This document shows, in pieces, positions 52,857 to 61,889 of a stretch of DNA of 64,000 nt. The stretch lies in assembly GCA_963728355.1 (NCBI GenBank), contig CAVSJQ010000022.1, positions 1 through 64,000 of the forward strand, written 5' to 3'. A model generated the notes under the pieces. The model was not told where the DNA came from, ran no database searches, and saw only the letters and a program-made list of their open reading frames with translations. How positions within the stretch are numbered: the stretch's first letter is position 1; each line of letters opens with the position of its first letter. The position numbers were made by a program, and so were the translations under genes. The DNA is from Sva-07 sp963728355. Its GTDB lineage: Bacteria; Actinomycetota; Acidimicrobiia; Acidimicrobiales; Ilumatobacteraceae.

Positions 52857-54349
52857 GGCCACGACACGTCGCCGAACGGTGTCCGGAGTCCGAGCTTGCC
52901 GGGATTCATGATGCCGTTCGGATCGAGCGCCGATTTCACGGCGGCCAGGACGCCGTGCGCCGTGCCGAGCGCTTCGGCCATGAAGCGTCCCCGATTCAGC
53001 CCGACGCCGTGGTGGTGCGAGAGGTTCCCACCGCCCGCCAACACGGTGCGCTGGCCGGCATCCCACAGCGCGACGTACGTCGACTCGACCTCGTCCGGCG
53101 GCGGTGTCGCAGCGAACGTGAAGTAGAGGCAGGCACCGTCGGGGTAGCTGTGCGACAGGTGACACGTCGCCGCCCGCGCGTGCGGGACGGCCATCATCGC
53201 TGCACGGACGTCGTCGAACAGTCCGTCGAGTCGAGACCAGGGCGCCGCGACCTCCATCGTGTCGACGACGAAGCCCTTGCGCGTGAGGCCCTGTAGCGCC
53301 GAGGTGTCGTTGCGGTGGCCCATCCAGGCGTCGACGAGCGTCGGCGGCATGGGTTCGGCGCCCGCGTTGAGCGAGCAGTGATCGACGATGGACATCGTCG
53401 CATCGACGAGTTCGACGTGGCCCTCGTCGAGTACCAGGAGCATGCACTGCGACCCGTCGCCTCCCTGGCCGCGCTGCGATTCGGCCGCGTCGTAGAGCCG
53501 CAGGACCGCGGGCGTGGCGCCGTTCTGCAGGATGTGCCGGCACGCCTCGATGCCGTCGGCGAACGACTCGAACGCGTACGCCGCGCGTCGCTCGTGTGTG
53601 GGTACCGGGTGGGTTCGCAACCAGACGCGGGTGATCACACCGAGCGTGCCCTCCGAGCCGACGAGGAGCTGGGTGAGATCTGGACCTACGGCTGCAGCGG
53701 GTGCCCCGCCGGTACGAACGACGGTGCCGTCGGCGAGCACCGCCTCGAGTCCGACGACCATGTCCTCGATCTTGCCGTAGCGGGTCGAGTACTGCCCGGC
53801 GCCGCGCGAGGCGACCCAGCCGCCGACGGTGGCGAGGTCGAAGCTCTGCGGGAAGTGGCCGACCGACAACCCGTGTGCGCTGCGGAGTTCGTCCTCCAGG
53901 TCGGGCCCGAACGTGCCGGGCAGCACCTCGACGATGCCGGAGATCGCGTCGACGTTGACCACGCCGCACAGAGCGGTGGCGTCGAGGACGACCCCGCCGA
54001 ACACCGGTGCGGCGGCACCGCACACCCCGCTGCGACCGCCGGTCACGGTGAGTGGGAGCCGGGCGTTGTTGCACACCTGCACGACTCGCACGACCTCGTC
54101 GGTCGTCGTCGGGCGCACGACAACCTCGGCGAGCCGGGGCACCTGCCCAGCGAGTGCCCAGTGCAGGGCGAGCGGCCACCAGTCGCGACTCGCCTCGGCC
54201 ACCGTGTCGTCGGAGGAGCCGTCGGCCTCGATGGTCTCGCAGATCGACGCCAGGGCGTCGATCGCCTCCTCCGGGACCTCGACCGCGGGCACGGTGAGGC
54301 GTGAGTCGTGGCCGAGCAGTTCAATCGGTGGTGTTGGCGACGTGGGCAC
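52853..54349 (-). CDS. FAD-binding oxidase, alkylglycerone-phosphate synthase-like
   Basis: Flavoprotein of 498 residues of the VAO/FAD_binding_4 family: VVRPTTTDEVVRVVQVCNNA, PP-loop LTVTGGRSGVCGA, VGHFPQSFDLATVGGWVASRGAGQYSTRYGKIEDMV, then the C-terminal cap and GGNLSHHHGVGLNRGRFM, the His-rich active-site motif shared with alkyl-dihydroxyacetone phosphate synthase. Sits between glpD and glpK, so its substrate is probably a three-carbon phosphate or glycerol ether. Start ATG at 54349 overlaps the glpD 3' end by 29 nt. Confidence 0.84.
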   Translation of the reverse strand: MPTSPTPPIELLGHDSRLTVPAVEVPEEAIDALASICETIEADGSSDDTVAEASRDWWPLALHWALAGQVPRLAEVVVRPTTTDEVVRVVQVCNNARLPLTVTGGRSGVCGAAAPVFGGVVLDATALCGVVNVDAISGIVEVLPGTFGPDLEDELRSAHGLSVGHFPQSFDLATVGGWVASRGAGQYSTRYGKIEDMVVGLEAVLADGTVVRTGGAPAAAVGPDLTQLLVGSEGTLGVITRVWLRTHPVPTHERRAAYAFESFADGIEACRHILQNGATPAVLRLYDAAESQRGQGGDGSQCMLLVLDEGHVELVDATMSIVDHCSLNAGAEPMPPTLVDAWMGHRNDTSALQGLTRKGFVVDTMEVAAPWSRLDGLFDDVRAAMMAVPHARAATCHLSHSYPDGACLYFTFAATPPPDEVESTYVALWDAGQRTVLAGGGNLSHHHGVGLNRGRFMAEALGTAHGVLAAVKSALDPNGIMNPGKLGLRTPFGDVSWP

Positions 54350-56039
54350 GTTCGACTCCTGCGTTCTCTTCGTCGGCGCACAGACGTCGGTAGGCGTCGA
54401 GTTGACGTTGCGTCACGTCGGGCGACCAGTCGAGTTCCTCGGCGAGCAGCGCGGCGACGGCGGGCGCAGCGGCGAGGCTGGCGCTGCGGTCGAACAGGTG
54501 GGCTCGGGTGCGCCGTACGAGCACGTCGTCGAGCGTGGTGGCCATCTCGTGACGCGCCGCATACACCGCTTCGGCGCGGAGGTACGGCTGGCCGTCTACG
54601 AGCGGTTCACCGAGCTCCGGACGAAAGGCGATGAGTGCGCGGATCTCGTCGGCCATCGTGCCGTACCGATGCGCCAGGTGGTGCTCGACCGTCCCGGGCT
54701 CGGCGCTCGCCGCGCGGCCGGCGCCGGCCAGCTTCAGGTGGCGGGTGGCCGAGCGTCGGGCGCGGCGCGGGGCATGGAGCCGTGCCGCCACGACGTCGAC
54801 GGTGTCCTCCGCCATCGCCCGGTAGGTCGTGAGCTTGCCGCCGTTGACCCGCACGACGCCGGCATCGCTGACCGCCACCTGGTGCTGGCGAGACAGGTCG
54901 GCGGTCTTGGCGTCGACGGCGCCCGCATCGCTCGTGACCAGCGGACGCAGGCCGGCCCAGACCCCGGTGATGTCGTCGCGGGTGACCCGCTCGGTGATCG
55001 AGGGGTCGAGTGCCTCGTTCAGTGCGGTGAGCACGTAGTCGATGTCGTCGGCCGTGCACTGCGGATCGTCGAGTGGGCCGTCGTAGTCGGTGTCGGTGGT
55101 GCCGACGTAGACGTGGGTGAACGTGCCGTCGGGTCGCGGTCCCCACGGGACGAGGAAGAGACTGCGGCGGTCGCTGCGCACGGGGATGATCACCGCGATG
55201 TCGACGCGGATCTTGTCCCAGGGCACGGTGATGTGGACGCCCTTGGCCGGCCGGATCGAGTCGGGACGCTCCGGCTCGTCGAGCGAACGGACCTCGTCGG
55301 ACCAGACGCCGGCGGCGTTGACGATGCATCGGCCAGCCACGTCGAACCGCTCGCCGTCGGCCTCGACGGTGACGGTGCTCACCGGTGCGCCCGGGCCGTC
55401 GGCGACGTTGCCGGTCGTCACGCCGACGACGGCACAGCGGTTGACGATCACGGCACCGTGGTCGGCTGCGGTGCGAGCGACGGTGAGCGTGAGGCGCGCG
55501 TCGTCGGCGCCCGCATCGAAGTAGAGGTATCCCGCACTCAGCCGGTCGAGGTGGGTGGTGGGGAAGTGCCGGGCCGCTTCCTCGGCCGACACGCGCCGGT
55601 GCAGTTTGCCGATGCGCCAGCCGCCGGTCACGTCGTACATCCACATCGCCGAGCCGAGCGCCTTGGCGACCTTCTTCGACACGACCCCGTCCTTGGTCAG
55701 GATCGGGATCATGAACGGCAGGATCTCCACGAGGTGTGGAGCGTTCCTCATCAGCCGCCGGCGTTCGCGAAGCGCCTCGTACACCAGTCGTACGTCGCCG
55801 TTCTGCAGGTAGCGCAGACCGCCGTGGACCATCTTCGAGCTCTTCGACGACGTGCCGCTGGCGAAGTCGGCGCGTTCGACCAGTGCGGTGCGCAGACCTC
55901 GGGCGGCCGCATCGAGTGCCACGCCGACGCCGGTGATGCCGCCGCCGATCACGAGCACGTCGAAGGGGTCGTCCGGGGTTCCCGTCCGCAGCGCATCGAG
56001 CATCGCACTCCGCTCGAACGGCTGCTTCGGTCCTGGCAT
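54321..56039 (-). CDS. glpD: Glycerol-3-phosphate dehydrogenase (FAD)
   Basis: Flavoenzyme of 572 residues oxidising G3P to DHAP and passing electrons to quinone. FAD-binding FDVLVIGGGITGVGVALDAAARG, then SGTSSKSSKMVHGGLRYL (signature), GYLYFDAGADDARL, VRPAKGVHITVPW-like segment SIRPAKGVHITVPWDK, GLRPLV, and VRVNGGKLTTYRAMAEDTVD. C-terminal helical domain kept. ATG at 56039. First gene of the glycerol operon (glpD, FAD oxidase, membrane protein, glpK). Confidence 0.93.
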   Translation of the reverse strand: MPGPKQPFERSAMLDALRTGTPDDPFDVLVIGGGITGVGVALDAAARGLRTALVERADFASGTSSKSSKMVHGGLRYLQNGDVRLVYEALRERRRLMRNAPHLVEILPFMIPILTKDGVVSKKVAKALGSAMWMYDVTGGWRIGKLHRRVSAEEAARHFPTTHLDRLSAGYLYFDAGADDARLTLTVARTAADHGAVIVNRCAVVGVTTGNVADGPGAPVSTVTVEADGERFDVAGRCIVNAAGVWSDEVRSLDEPERPDSIRPAKGVHITVPWDKIRVDIAVIIPVRSDRRSLFLVPWGPRPDGTFTHVYVGTTDTDYDGPLDDPQCTADDIDYVLTALNEALDPSITERVTRDDITGVWAGLRPLVTSDAGAVDAKTADLSRQHQVAVSDAGVVRVNGGKLTTYRAMAEDTVDVVAARLHAPRRARRSATRHLKLAGAGRAASAEPGTVEHHLAHRYGTMADEIRALIAFRPELGEPLVDGQPYLRAEAVYAARHEMATTLDDVLVRRTRAHLFDRSASLAAAPAVAALLAEELDWSPDVTQRQLDAYRRLCADEENAGVERAHVANTTD

Positions 56040-56077
56040 CGCCACGGATGCTACGAGAAACCCCGTTTGCGTGACAC

Positions 56078-56101
56078 TTCGGGTGGGGCGGACCACCCGA
56101 A
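56078..56101. promoter_or_regulatory. Palindromic operator candidate upstream of glpD
   Basis: Perfect 9-bp inverted repeat TTCGGGTGG-N6-CCACCCGAA, 39-62 bp before the glpD start in the gap shared with the divergent Fe-S protein gene. Position suits a glycerol-responsive repressor site. No regulator gene is nearby, so this is inference. The rest of the gap (56102-56315) shows nothing firm. Confidence 0.4.
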
Positions 56102-56315
56102 ACCGGGCACGAACGTGACCTGAGCAGGGCCGACAGGTCCCATCTGCAGTTCTGGTCGGTCTTCATGACGTGCGGGTACGGTCCTGATGGCCTCGTCGTC
56201 GATCGGTTTCCCACGGCACCTGCGCCTGCGAGTACACGCAGATGGACCCGGCTTTCGCGAAGACCGCTCACCGGGCTCCACGCACGAGCACGCCACGACG
56301 CGGAAGAATGAGCGC

Positions 56316-57620
56316 ATGACCACGACGTACGACCCGAAGGATCCCGTCTACTTCGCCGAGGCAGACGTCCGCGAGGAACTGACCCGGGTCTACGACCTGT
56401 GCCACGGCTGTCGCCTGTGCTTCAAGTTCTGCACGTCGTTCCCGACGCTGTTCGAGATGATCGACAAGCACGAGGACCAGGACGCCGGCCGCTTGACGCC
56501 GGCCGAACAGGACCAGGTCGTCGACGAGTGCTTCCAGTGCAAGCTCTGCTACGTCAACTGCCCGTACATCCCCGAGCTGCACGAGTGGAACCTCGACTTC
56601 CCCCGCCTGATGCTGCGTGCCGACGCGATGCAACACGCCAACGGCATCAAGTCGACCCGCGACAAGGCGACCACGCAGGTGATGGCGCGCACCGACCTCC
56701 TCGGCACGCTGGCCACGAGCACCGGGCCGATCGCGAACAAGGTCGTCAACGCTGCGCCGGGATCCGGCATCCGCAAGGTCGTCGCCAAGGCCACCGGTGT
56801 CTCACCGGTCCGGCTGCTGCCGCCGTACGCCAAGCAGCGGTTCTCGACCTGGTTCAAGAAGCGGCCCAAGATCAATCTCACCCAGCGTCAGGGCAGGGTC
56901 ACGGTCTTCCCGACGTGCCTCGTGGAATACCAGGAGACCGACATCGGCAAGGACCTCGTCAAGGTCTACGAACGCAACGGCATCGAGTGCGCCGACACCG
57001 GTGCCGGCTGTTGCGGCGCTCCCTGGTTGCACTCCGGCAATGTCGAGGAGTTCACCAAGGTCGCCGGCAAGAACATCGACACGCTGGCATCCGAGGTGCG
57101 CGCCGGCACCGACATCGTGGTGCCGCAACCGACGTGCAGCTACGTGATCAAGAAGGACTACGTCGACTACGTCGGTGGTCCGGACGCCGAACTCGTCGCC
57201 GAGCACACCTACGATGGCGCCGAGTACCTGATGAAGATCCACAAGGGCGACGACACCTCGCTCAACACCGAGTTCCCGGGTGAGACCGTCGAGTCGATCA
57301 CCTATCACACGCCCTGTCACCTCCGTGCCCAGAACATCGGGTTCAAGAGCCGTGACCTGATGAAGCTCACCGGCGCCAAGGTGAAGCTGGTGCAACAGTG
57401 CTCCGGCATCGACGGCATGTGGGGATTCCGGGCCGGCAACGAGGAGATCTCCGTGCCGATCGCGAAGAAGCTCGGCGAGCACATCGACAAGGCGGGCGGC
57501 GACATCGTGGCCGGCGACTGCCATCTCGCCAACACCGCGATCGTCGAGCAGACCGGACGCACGCCGCAACATCCGCTGCAGGTGATGGCTCGCGCCTACG
57601 GCATCTCGCCGGAACCCTGA
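56316..57620 (+). CDS. GlpC-like iron-sulfur protein (heterodisulfide-reductase-related)
   Basis: Protein of 434 residues. Two 4Fe-4S ferredoxin motifs: CHGCRLCFKFC and CFQCKLCYVNC. Two CCG-type cysteine domains: GAGCCGAPW with PTCLVEY before it, and TPCHLRAQ with QCSG after it. This is the layout of GlpC and related membrane-associated electron carriers for G3P or lactate oxidation. Next to glpD and divergent from it, it may transfer electrons from G3P dehydrogenase to the membrane. ATG at 56316; the longer frame from 56187 is not supported. Confidence 0.88.
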   Translation: MTTTYDPKDPVYFAEADVREELTRVYDLCHGCRLCFKFCTSFPTLFEMIDKHEDQDAGRLTPAEQDQVVDECFQCKLCYVNCPYIPELHEWNLDFPRLMLRADAMQHANGIKSTRDKATTQVMARTDLLGTLATSTGPIANKVVNAAPGSGIRKVVAKATGVSPVRLLPPYAKQRFSTWFKKRPKINLTQRQGRVTVFPTCLVEYQETDIGKDLVKVYERNGIECADTGAGCCGAPWLHSGNVEEFTKVAGKNIDTLASEVRAGTDIVVPQPTCSYVIKKDYVDYVGGPDAELVAEHTYDGAEYLMKIHKGDDTSLNTEFPGETVESITYHTPCHLRAQNIGFKSRDLMKLTGAKVKLVQQCSGIDGMWGFRAGNEEISVPIAKKLGEHIDKAGGDIVAGDCHLANTAIVEQTGRTPQHPLQVMARAYGISPEP

Positions 57621-57699
57621 TCCGATCCGGACATCGTTCGAGACGTGCACGGATGCACGGCTCGGACACGACGCACAGGAGTTGTCATGTCTCCCAGAC

Positions 57700-57801
57700 G
57701 TGGGTCCGGTGCGCATCGAGGTCGAGCACCCCGACGATCTCGAAGCGGTCGAGTTGTCCGAATCGACCGGTGCAGAGCTGCTCGGCGACCTGCGCGACTG
57801 A
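57700..57801 (+). CDS. Possible short ORF (33 aa) with high third-position GC
   Basis: Frame VGPVRIEVEHPDDLEAVELSE... ends at the TGA 57799-57801. Its codon third positions are almost all G or C, unlike the other two frames, yet the only good Shine-Dalgarno (AGGAG, 57677-57681) serves an ATG at 57687 in a different frame. It may be a small acidic protein, or the tail of a gene damaged by a frameshift. Low confidence; no family. Confidence 0.3.
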   Translation: MGPVRIEVEHPDDLEAVELSESTGAELLGDLRD

Positions 57802-57853
57802 CCGCCGAGGCGCCCCTCGAAAATTTCCCCTGGCGCTCTGCGCCGGTCAGTTC

Positions 57854-57859
57854 TAGATT
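57854..57859 (+). promoter_or_regulatory. whiB -10 element
   Basis: TAGATT, 38 nt upstream of the whiB GTG, with GGGGG (57882-57886) as a possible ribosome site between them. No clear -35. Confidence 0.4.
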
Positions 57860-57896
57860 CGCGTGATCAGGGGAAAGCTACGGGGGTCAACCGAAC

Positions 57897-58136
57897 GTGT
57901 CGGTACAGGAACTGAAATGGTGGGATCTCGGAGCGTGTCGGGGGCTGGACGCGTCCGTCTTCTATCCGGACGACGACGAGGGCGCTGAGGTCGCGAAGGC
58001 GGTGTGCGCCGAGTGCTCGGTGCAATCGACGTGCCTCGAGTACGCCCTGTCGGTGCGCGAGAAGGCGGGCGTCTGGGGCGGAGCCACCGAGCGCGACCGT
58101 CGCCGCATGATCCGCCAGCGACGTCGCGTCCGCTGA
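57897..58136 (+). CDS. WhiB family iron-sulfur transcriptional regulator
   Basis: Protein of 79 residues binding a 4Fe-4S cluster through Cys14, Cys37, Cys40 and Cys46 (CxxC between the middle pair). The turn motif GVWGGATERDR and a basic tail RRRMIRQRRRVR follow, the latter typical for interaction with the sigma factor and DNA. WhiB proteins are restricted to actinobacteria and their phages. GTG start. Which Wbl class cannot be decided here. Confidence 0.95.
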   Translation: MSVQELKWWDLGACRGLDASVFYPDDDEGAEVAKAVCAECSVQSTCLEYALSVREKAGVWGGATERDRRRMIRQRRRVR

Positions 58137-58201
58137 GCGCCGGGTCACGACGGCTCGAACCGGGTTCGCGCCACGGCGTGGCCGCACCTACCATCAGGAC
58201 G

Positions 58202-59245
58202 ATGTCGAGCGCAGCGCTGTCCTGGCCGTCGATCCTGACGGAGCTGATCGCCGGGAGGAACCTCGACGAAGCAACCGCTCGCGACGTGATGTCGACGATC
58301 CTCCACGGCGATGCCACCGCAGCACAGATCGCCGGATTTCTCGTGGCGTTGCGAGCCAAGGGTGAACACGTCGACGAGCTGAGCGGCCTGCTGGGTGGCG
58401 CTCTCGACGAGGCGACGCTCGTGCCCCTCACCGACGACGAGCGCAGCCGATGCGTCGACATCGTCGGCACCGGCGGTGACGGGTCGCAGTCGATCAACGT
58501 GTCGACCATGGCCGCACTGGTGATCGCCGGAGCTGGGGTGCCGGTGTGCAAGCACGGCAACCGCTCGGCGTCGTCGAAGTGCGGGAGCGCCGACCTGCTG
58601 GAGTTGCTCGGGGTGCAGATCGAACTCGATGCCGACGGCGTTGCGACGTGCGTGCGCGAGGCCGGCATCGGCTTCTGTTTCGCACCGGTGTTCCACCCGG
58701 CGTTCCGCTTCGCCGGGCCGCCACGACGCGAGATCGGCGTCCCCACGGCCTTCAACCTGTTGGGGCCGATGGCCAACCCCGGGCGCGTCCGGCGTCAGGT
58801 GATCGGTGTCGCCGACCCGCGTTTCGTCGAACCGATGGCGCTGACGCTGCAGCGTCAGGGTCTCGACCACGCCTGGGTCGTCCACGGCGCTGGCCTCGAC
58901 GAGCTGACGACGACCGGACCGTCGACCGTGCTCGCCCTGCTCGATGGTTCGATACGCGAATTCTCGATCGACCCGGCGCAGCTCGGACTGCAGCCGGCGA
59001 CGGCCGACGACCTGCGCGGCGGCGGCCCCGACGAGAACGCCGCGGTCGTCGAACGGGTGCTCGGCGGTGAACGCGGGCCGCACCGCGACATCGTGGCCCT
59101 CAATGCGGCAGCGGGGCTGGTGGTCGGTGGCGCCGTCGTGGACATCGCGGCAGGTCTCGAAGCTGCAGCTGCGGCGATCGACGACGGATGCGCCCAGCGC
59201 GCTCTCGACGCACTGGTGCGCGTGTCGCAGGCACAGGCCGAGTGA
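58202..59245 (+). CDS. trpD: Anthranilate phosphoribosyltransferase
   Basis: Tryptophan-pathway enzyme of 347 residues joining anthranilate and PRPP. Motifs: DIVGTGGDGSQSINVSTMAALVIAGAGVPVCKHGNRSASSKCGSADLLE, which holds the PRPP and Mg sites; FNLLGPMANPGRVRRQVIGV and the late VVHGAGLDELT. Full length. ATG at 58202. The stop overlaps the next start (GTGA), and no other trp genes lie here. Confidence 0.95.
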   Translation: MSSAALSWPSILTELIAGRNLDEATARDVMSTILHGDATAAQIAGFLVALRAKGEHVDELSGLLGGALDEATLVPLTDDERSRCVDIVGTGGDGSQSINVSTMAALVIAGAGVPVCKHGNRSASSKCGSADLLELLGVQIELDADGVATCVREAGIGFCFAPVFHPAFRFAGPPRREIGVPTAFNLLGPMANPGRVRRQVIGVADPRFVEPMALTLQRQGLDHAWVVHGAGLDELTTTGPSTVLALLDGSIREFSIDPAQLGLQPATADDLRGGGPDENAAVVERVLGGERGPHRDIVALNAAAGLVVGGAVVDIAAGLEAAAAAIDDGCAQRALDALVRVSQAQAE

Positions 59246-60126
59246 ACCAGTCGGTGCTCCCTGCGACGGTCGTCAGGGTCCCGGCCTCGTCGGCCAACCT
59301 CGGTGCAGGATTCGACGTGCTCGGCATGGCGCTGGAGCTGTACCTCGACATCGGCGCAGGCGATGTCCCCGACGGCGCCCATTCGGTCGATGAGCATCAC
59401 CCGGCGGCGAAGGCGTTCGTGGAGTCGGGAACCGGCGCCGATCCGCCGCCGCAGCTGTGGGTGCGGTCGGCGATCCCGATGGCGCGCGGGCTCGGCTTCA
59501 GTGGCGCAGCACGCGTCGGGGGCGCGGCCCTGGCGGCGATCGGTGGGTCGAGCGATCCGGTCGGGGCGTTGGCCGCCGCTCGGACTTCGGTGCTCGACGT
59601 CGCCGTCCGGCTCGAGCGCCACGGCGACAATGCTGCAGCCTCGGTGCTCGGCGGCGTGGTGGCCTGGGTCGACGGCCGGGCGATCCCGTTGCGCGTGGGG
59701 CCGCTGATCGCCGCAGCGTCGGTGGTCGTGTGGATCCCCGACACGACGACGTCGACCGAACGGTCGCGCAGTGCGCTGGCCGACGAGGTCGCACGCCCCG
59801 ACGTCGTGCACAACCTCGGACGGATGGCACAGTTCGTGCTGGCGATCGAACACGACGATCCCTCGCTGCTCGCCGGTGCGACCGACGACCGGCTGCATCA
59901 GCCGGTCCGGCTGTCCGGCATCGAGCATGCCGCCGGCGCGCTCGATGCCGGGGTGGGTGGCGGAGCGTGGTGCGGTTGGCTGTCGGGCAGCGGACCGACC
60001 GTCGCCTTCCTCGTCGACGCCGAGCTCGCCGACTCCGTCACCGCAGCGCTGCCCGCCACCGGCCACGTCAAGCAATTGTGCATTGCCGAGCACGGTGTCC
60101 ACGTGCTCGACGACTCAGCGTCGTGA
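59242..60126 (+). CDS. thrB: Homoserine kinase (GHMP family)
   Basis: GHMP kinase of 294 residues. N-terminal VRVPASSANLGAGFDVLGMALELYL is the ThrB-type motif 1; PMARGLGFSGAARVGGAAL is the ATP loop (usual form GLGSSAA, here with Phe-Ser-Gly); late GGAWCGWLSGSGPTVAFLVD is motif 3. Phosphorylates homoserine in threonine synthesis. GTG start overlaps trpD. The altered ATP loop leaves some doubt on specificity. Confidence 0.82.
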   Translation: MNQSVLPATVVRVPASSANLGAGFDVLGMALELYLDIGAGDVPDGAHSVDEHHPAAKAFVESGTGADPPPQLWVRSAIPMARGLGFSGAARVGGAALAAIGGSSDPVGALAAARTSVLDVAVRLERHGDNAAASVLGGVVAWVDGRAIPLRVGPLIAAASVVVWIPDTTTSTERSRSALADEVARPDVVHNLGRMAQFVLAIEHDDPSLLAGATDDRLHQPVRLSGIEHAAGALDAGVGGGAWCGWLSGSGPTVAFLVDAELADSVTAALPATGHVKQLCIAEHGVHVLDDSAS

Positions 60127-60130
60127 CGAG

Positions 60131-61816
60131 TCAGGCTGCGTTGGCGGCGAGGGCCGCGAGATCTGGGATCCGGTCGCCGATCGGGAACGTCCATGTGCCC
60201 GAACAGCGAACGATCAGCCGTTCGGCACGCTTGTCGCAGAAGCGGGCGAGACACAGGGCCTCGTCGATCTGCTCGCGCGACAACACATCGGCGGTGCTGA
60301 CCTCGGGTGGCGGGATCGGGAGCGCTCGCCCCGCGGCGCCGGTGCGGGTGGCATCGAGCAAGCGGCCACGGTCGATGATCCACGTCGACTCGCCGAGGCT
60401 CACCTCCGCCTGCCCTGCCGAGCGCAACGCCTCGACGAGGAGGTGCCGGCGAACGGCGCCGAGCAGCGCACCCAGGCGGTCTCGGGTCGCCGCAGCCTCC
60501 TCGAAGCGCTGGGCGCCCGCCAGGTCGAGCATGCGATCACGGAGCCGATCGACGACCAGCCGGGGATCGCCGGACAACGCACTCGCGGCAGCATCGACCG
60601 CTGCGGCGTAGGCAGCGGGGTCGGCGGTGCCCGAACAGGGGCACAACGCCACGCCGAGCTGCGCTGCACTGCACACCGGCGCACCTTCCGGTGGCGTGTA
60701 TCCGCGTCCCATTCGCACCGTGCAACGCCGCAGTGGTACCGCGGTCTGGAGCGCTTCCACCACCAGGTGCGCCATCGTCCGCGATGGGAGCGGCCCCAGG
60801 TGGAGGCCCTTGGCCGACGGATTCTTCACCACCGAGAGGCGAGGCCAGGCGCTGTCGACGTCGAGCTTGACGTAGCAGTATTTGTCGGCGCGTGTTCCCG
60901 CACGGTTGTAGCGGGGGAGGAGGCGACCGATCAGCCGGCTCTCGATCACCTCGGCGGTGAGGGCGTCGGGGAGGTCGAGGTGCGACACCGACTGCGTCTC
61001 GCGGAGCATGGGTCCGATCTTTCGGCGGTCGTCGCTGCCGAAGTACGACCGCACCCGTTGGCGCAGGTTGGTCGCCTTGCCGACGTAGAGCACCTCGTCG
61101 CGCTGGCCCCGGAACATGTACACGCCGGGGGAGCGCGGGAGGTCTGCGGTCATCCTCAACTTGCTCGCCTGCGGATGACCGGCGAGTTTCGACAACATCA
61201 CCAGGTCGTCGAGGCCGACGACACCGAGGCCGGCCGCGCGCTCGATGAGCAGGTGCAGGAGGTCGGCGGTGGCGAGCGCATCGTCGAGTGCCCGGTGGCT
61301 CGGGCGGTGATCGAGGCGCAGGCGCGACGCCAACGTGCCGAGCTTGCAGTCGGGGACCTCGTCACGCACCAGCCGGCGGGCGAGTGCGACGGTGTCGATC
61401 ACGGTGCCGGCAAGTGGGGCACGATCGGCGCGCCGGCAGGCGGCGCGCAGGAAGCCGACGTCGAAGCCGACATTGTGGCCGACGATCACCGCATCGCCCA
61501 CGAAGTCGATGAGCGTGCCGAGCACGGCTTCGATCCGTGGCGCCCGTGCGACGAGCATGTCCGACAGTCCGGTCAGCATCGTGATCTGCGGCGGGATCGC
61601 TCGGCCCGGATTGACGAGGGTCTGGAACGTGCCGAGTTGCTCGCCGCCACGGACCTTGACGGCGCCGATCTCGGTGATCATGTCGTGGTCGCGGTTGCCG
61701 CCGGTGGTCTCGAGATCGATGATACAGAACGTGACGTCGTGCAGCGGCGTTCCGAGGTCGTCGAACGATCGCTGGTGGGCGACGGAAGCGATCGAACGCG
61801 TGGACATCCGGCGCAT
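60131..61816 (-). CDS. DEDDh exonuclease fused to GIY-YIG/UvrC-like region
   Basis: Protein of 561 residues. Residues about 25-195: DnaQ-like 3'-5' exonuclease (FCIIDLETTGG, HNVGFDVGFL, SHRALDDALAT; all DEDDh acids and His present). Residues about 220-320: GIY-YIG nuclease region (PGVYMFRGQRDEVLYVGKATNLRQRVRSYF). Later a UVR-like helical segment (AGAQRFEEAAATRDRLGAL). Similar to UvrC N-terminal half plus exonuclease, seen in actinobacteria. Likely nucleotide excision or crosslink repair. An SOS-box-like palindrome lies 28 bp upstream. ATG at 61816; another ATG 9 nt later. Confidence 0.88.
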   Translation of the reverse strand: MRRMSTRSIASVAHQRSFDDLGTPLHDVTFCIIDLETTGGNRDHDMITEIGAVKVRGGEQLGTFQTLVNPGRAIPPQITMLTGLSDMLVARAPRIEAVLGTLIDFVGDAVIVGHNVGFDVGFLRAACRRADRAPLAGTVIDTVALARRLVRDEVPDCKLGTLASRLRLDHRPSHRALDDALATADLLHLLIERAAGLGVVGLDDLVMLSKLAGHPQASKLRMTADLPRSPGVYMFRGQRDEVLYVGKATNLRQRVRSYFGSDDRRKIGPMLRETQSVSHLDLPDALTAEVIESRLIGRLLPRYNRAGTRADKYCYVKLDVDSAWPRLSVVKNPSAKGLHLGPLPSRTMAHLVVEALQTAVPLRRCTVRMGRGYTPPEGAPVCSAAQLGVALCPCSGTADPAAYAAAVDAAASALSGDPRLVVDRLRDRMLDLAGAQRFEEAAATRDRLGALLGAVRRHLLVEALRSAGQAEVSLGESTWIIDRGRLLDATRTGAAGRALPIPPPEVSTADVLSREQIDEALCLARFCDKRAERLIVRCSGTWTFPIGDRIPDLAALAANAA

Positions 61817-61843
61817 GTCAGCACGAACAGGTGTACCGTGTCA

Positions 61844-61857
61844 AGAACACTCGTTCT
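61844..61857. promoter_or_regulatory. SOS-box-like palindrome (LexA site candidate)
   Basis: AGAAC-ACTC-GTTCT, a perfect-arm palindrome close to the Gram-positive LexA consensus CGAAC-N4-GTTCG. It lies 28 bp before the exonuclease/GIY-YIG start and 33 bp before the divergent NYN gene. No lexA in the window. Confidence 0.5.
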
Positions 61858-61889
61858 GTGCGATCGACCGGTCGGGTAGGGTGACCGAC

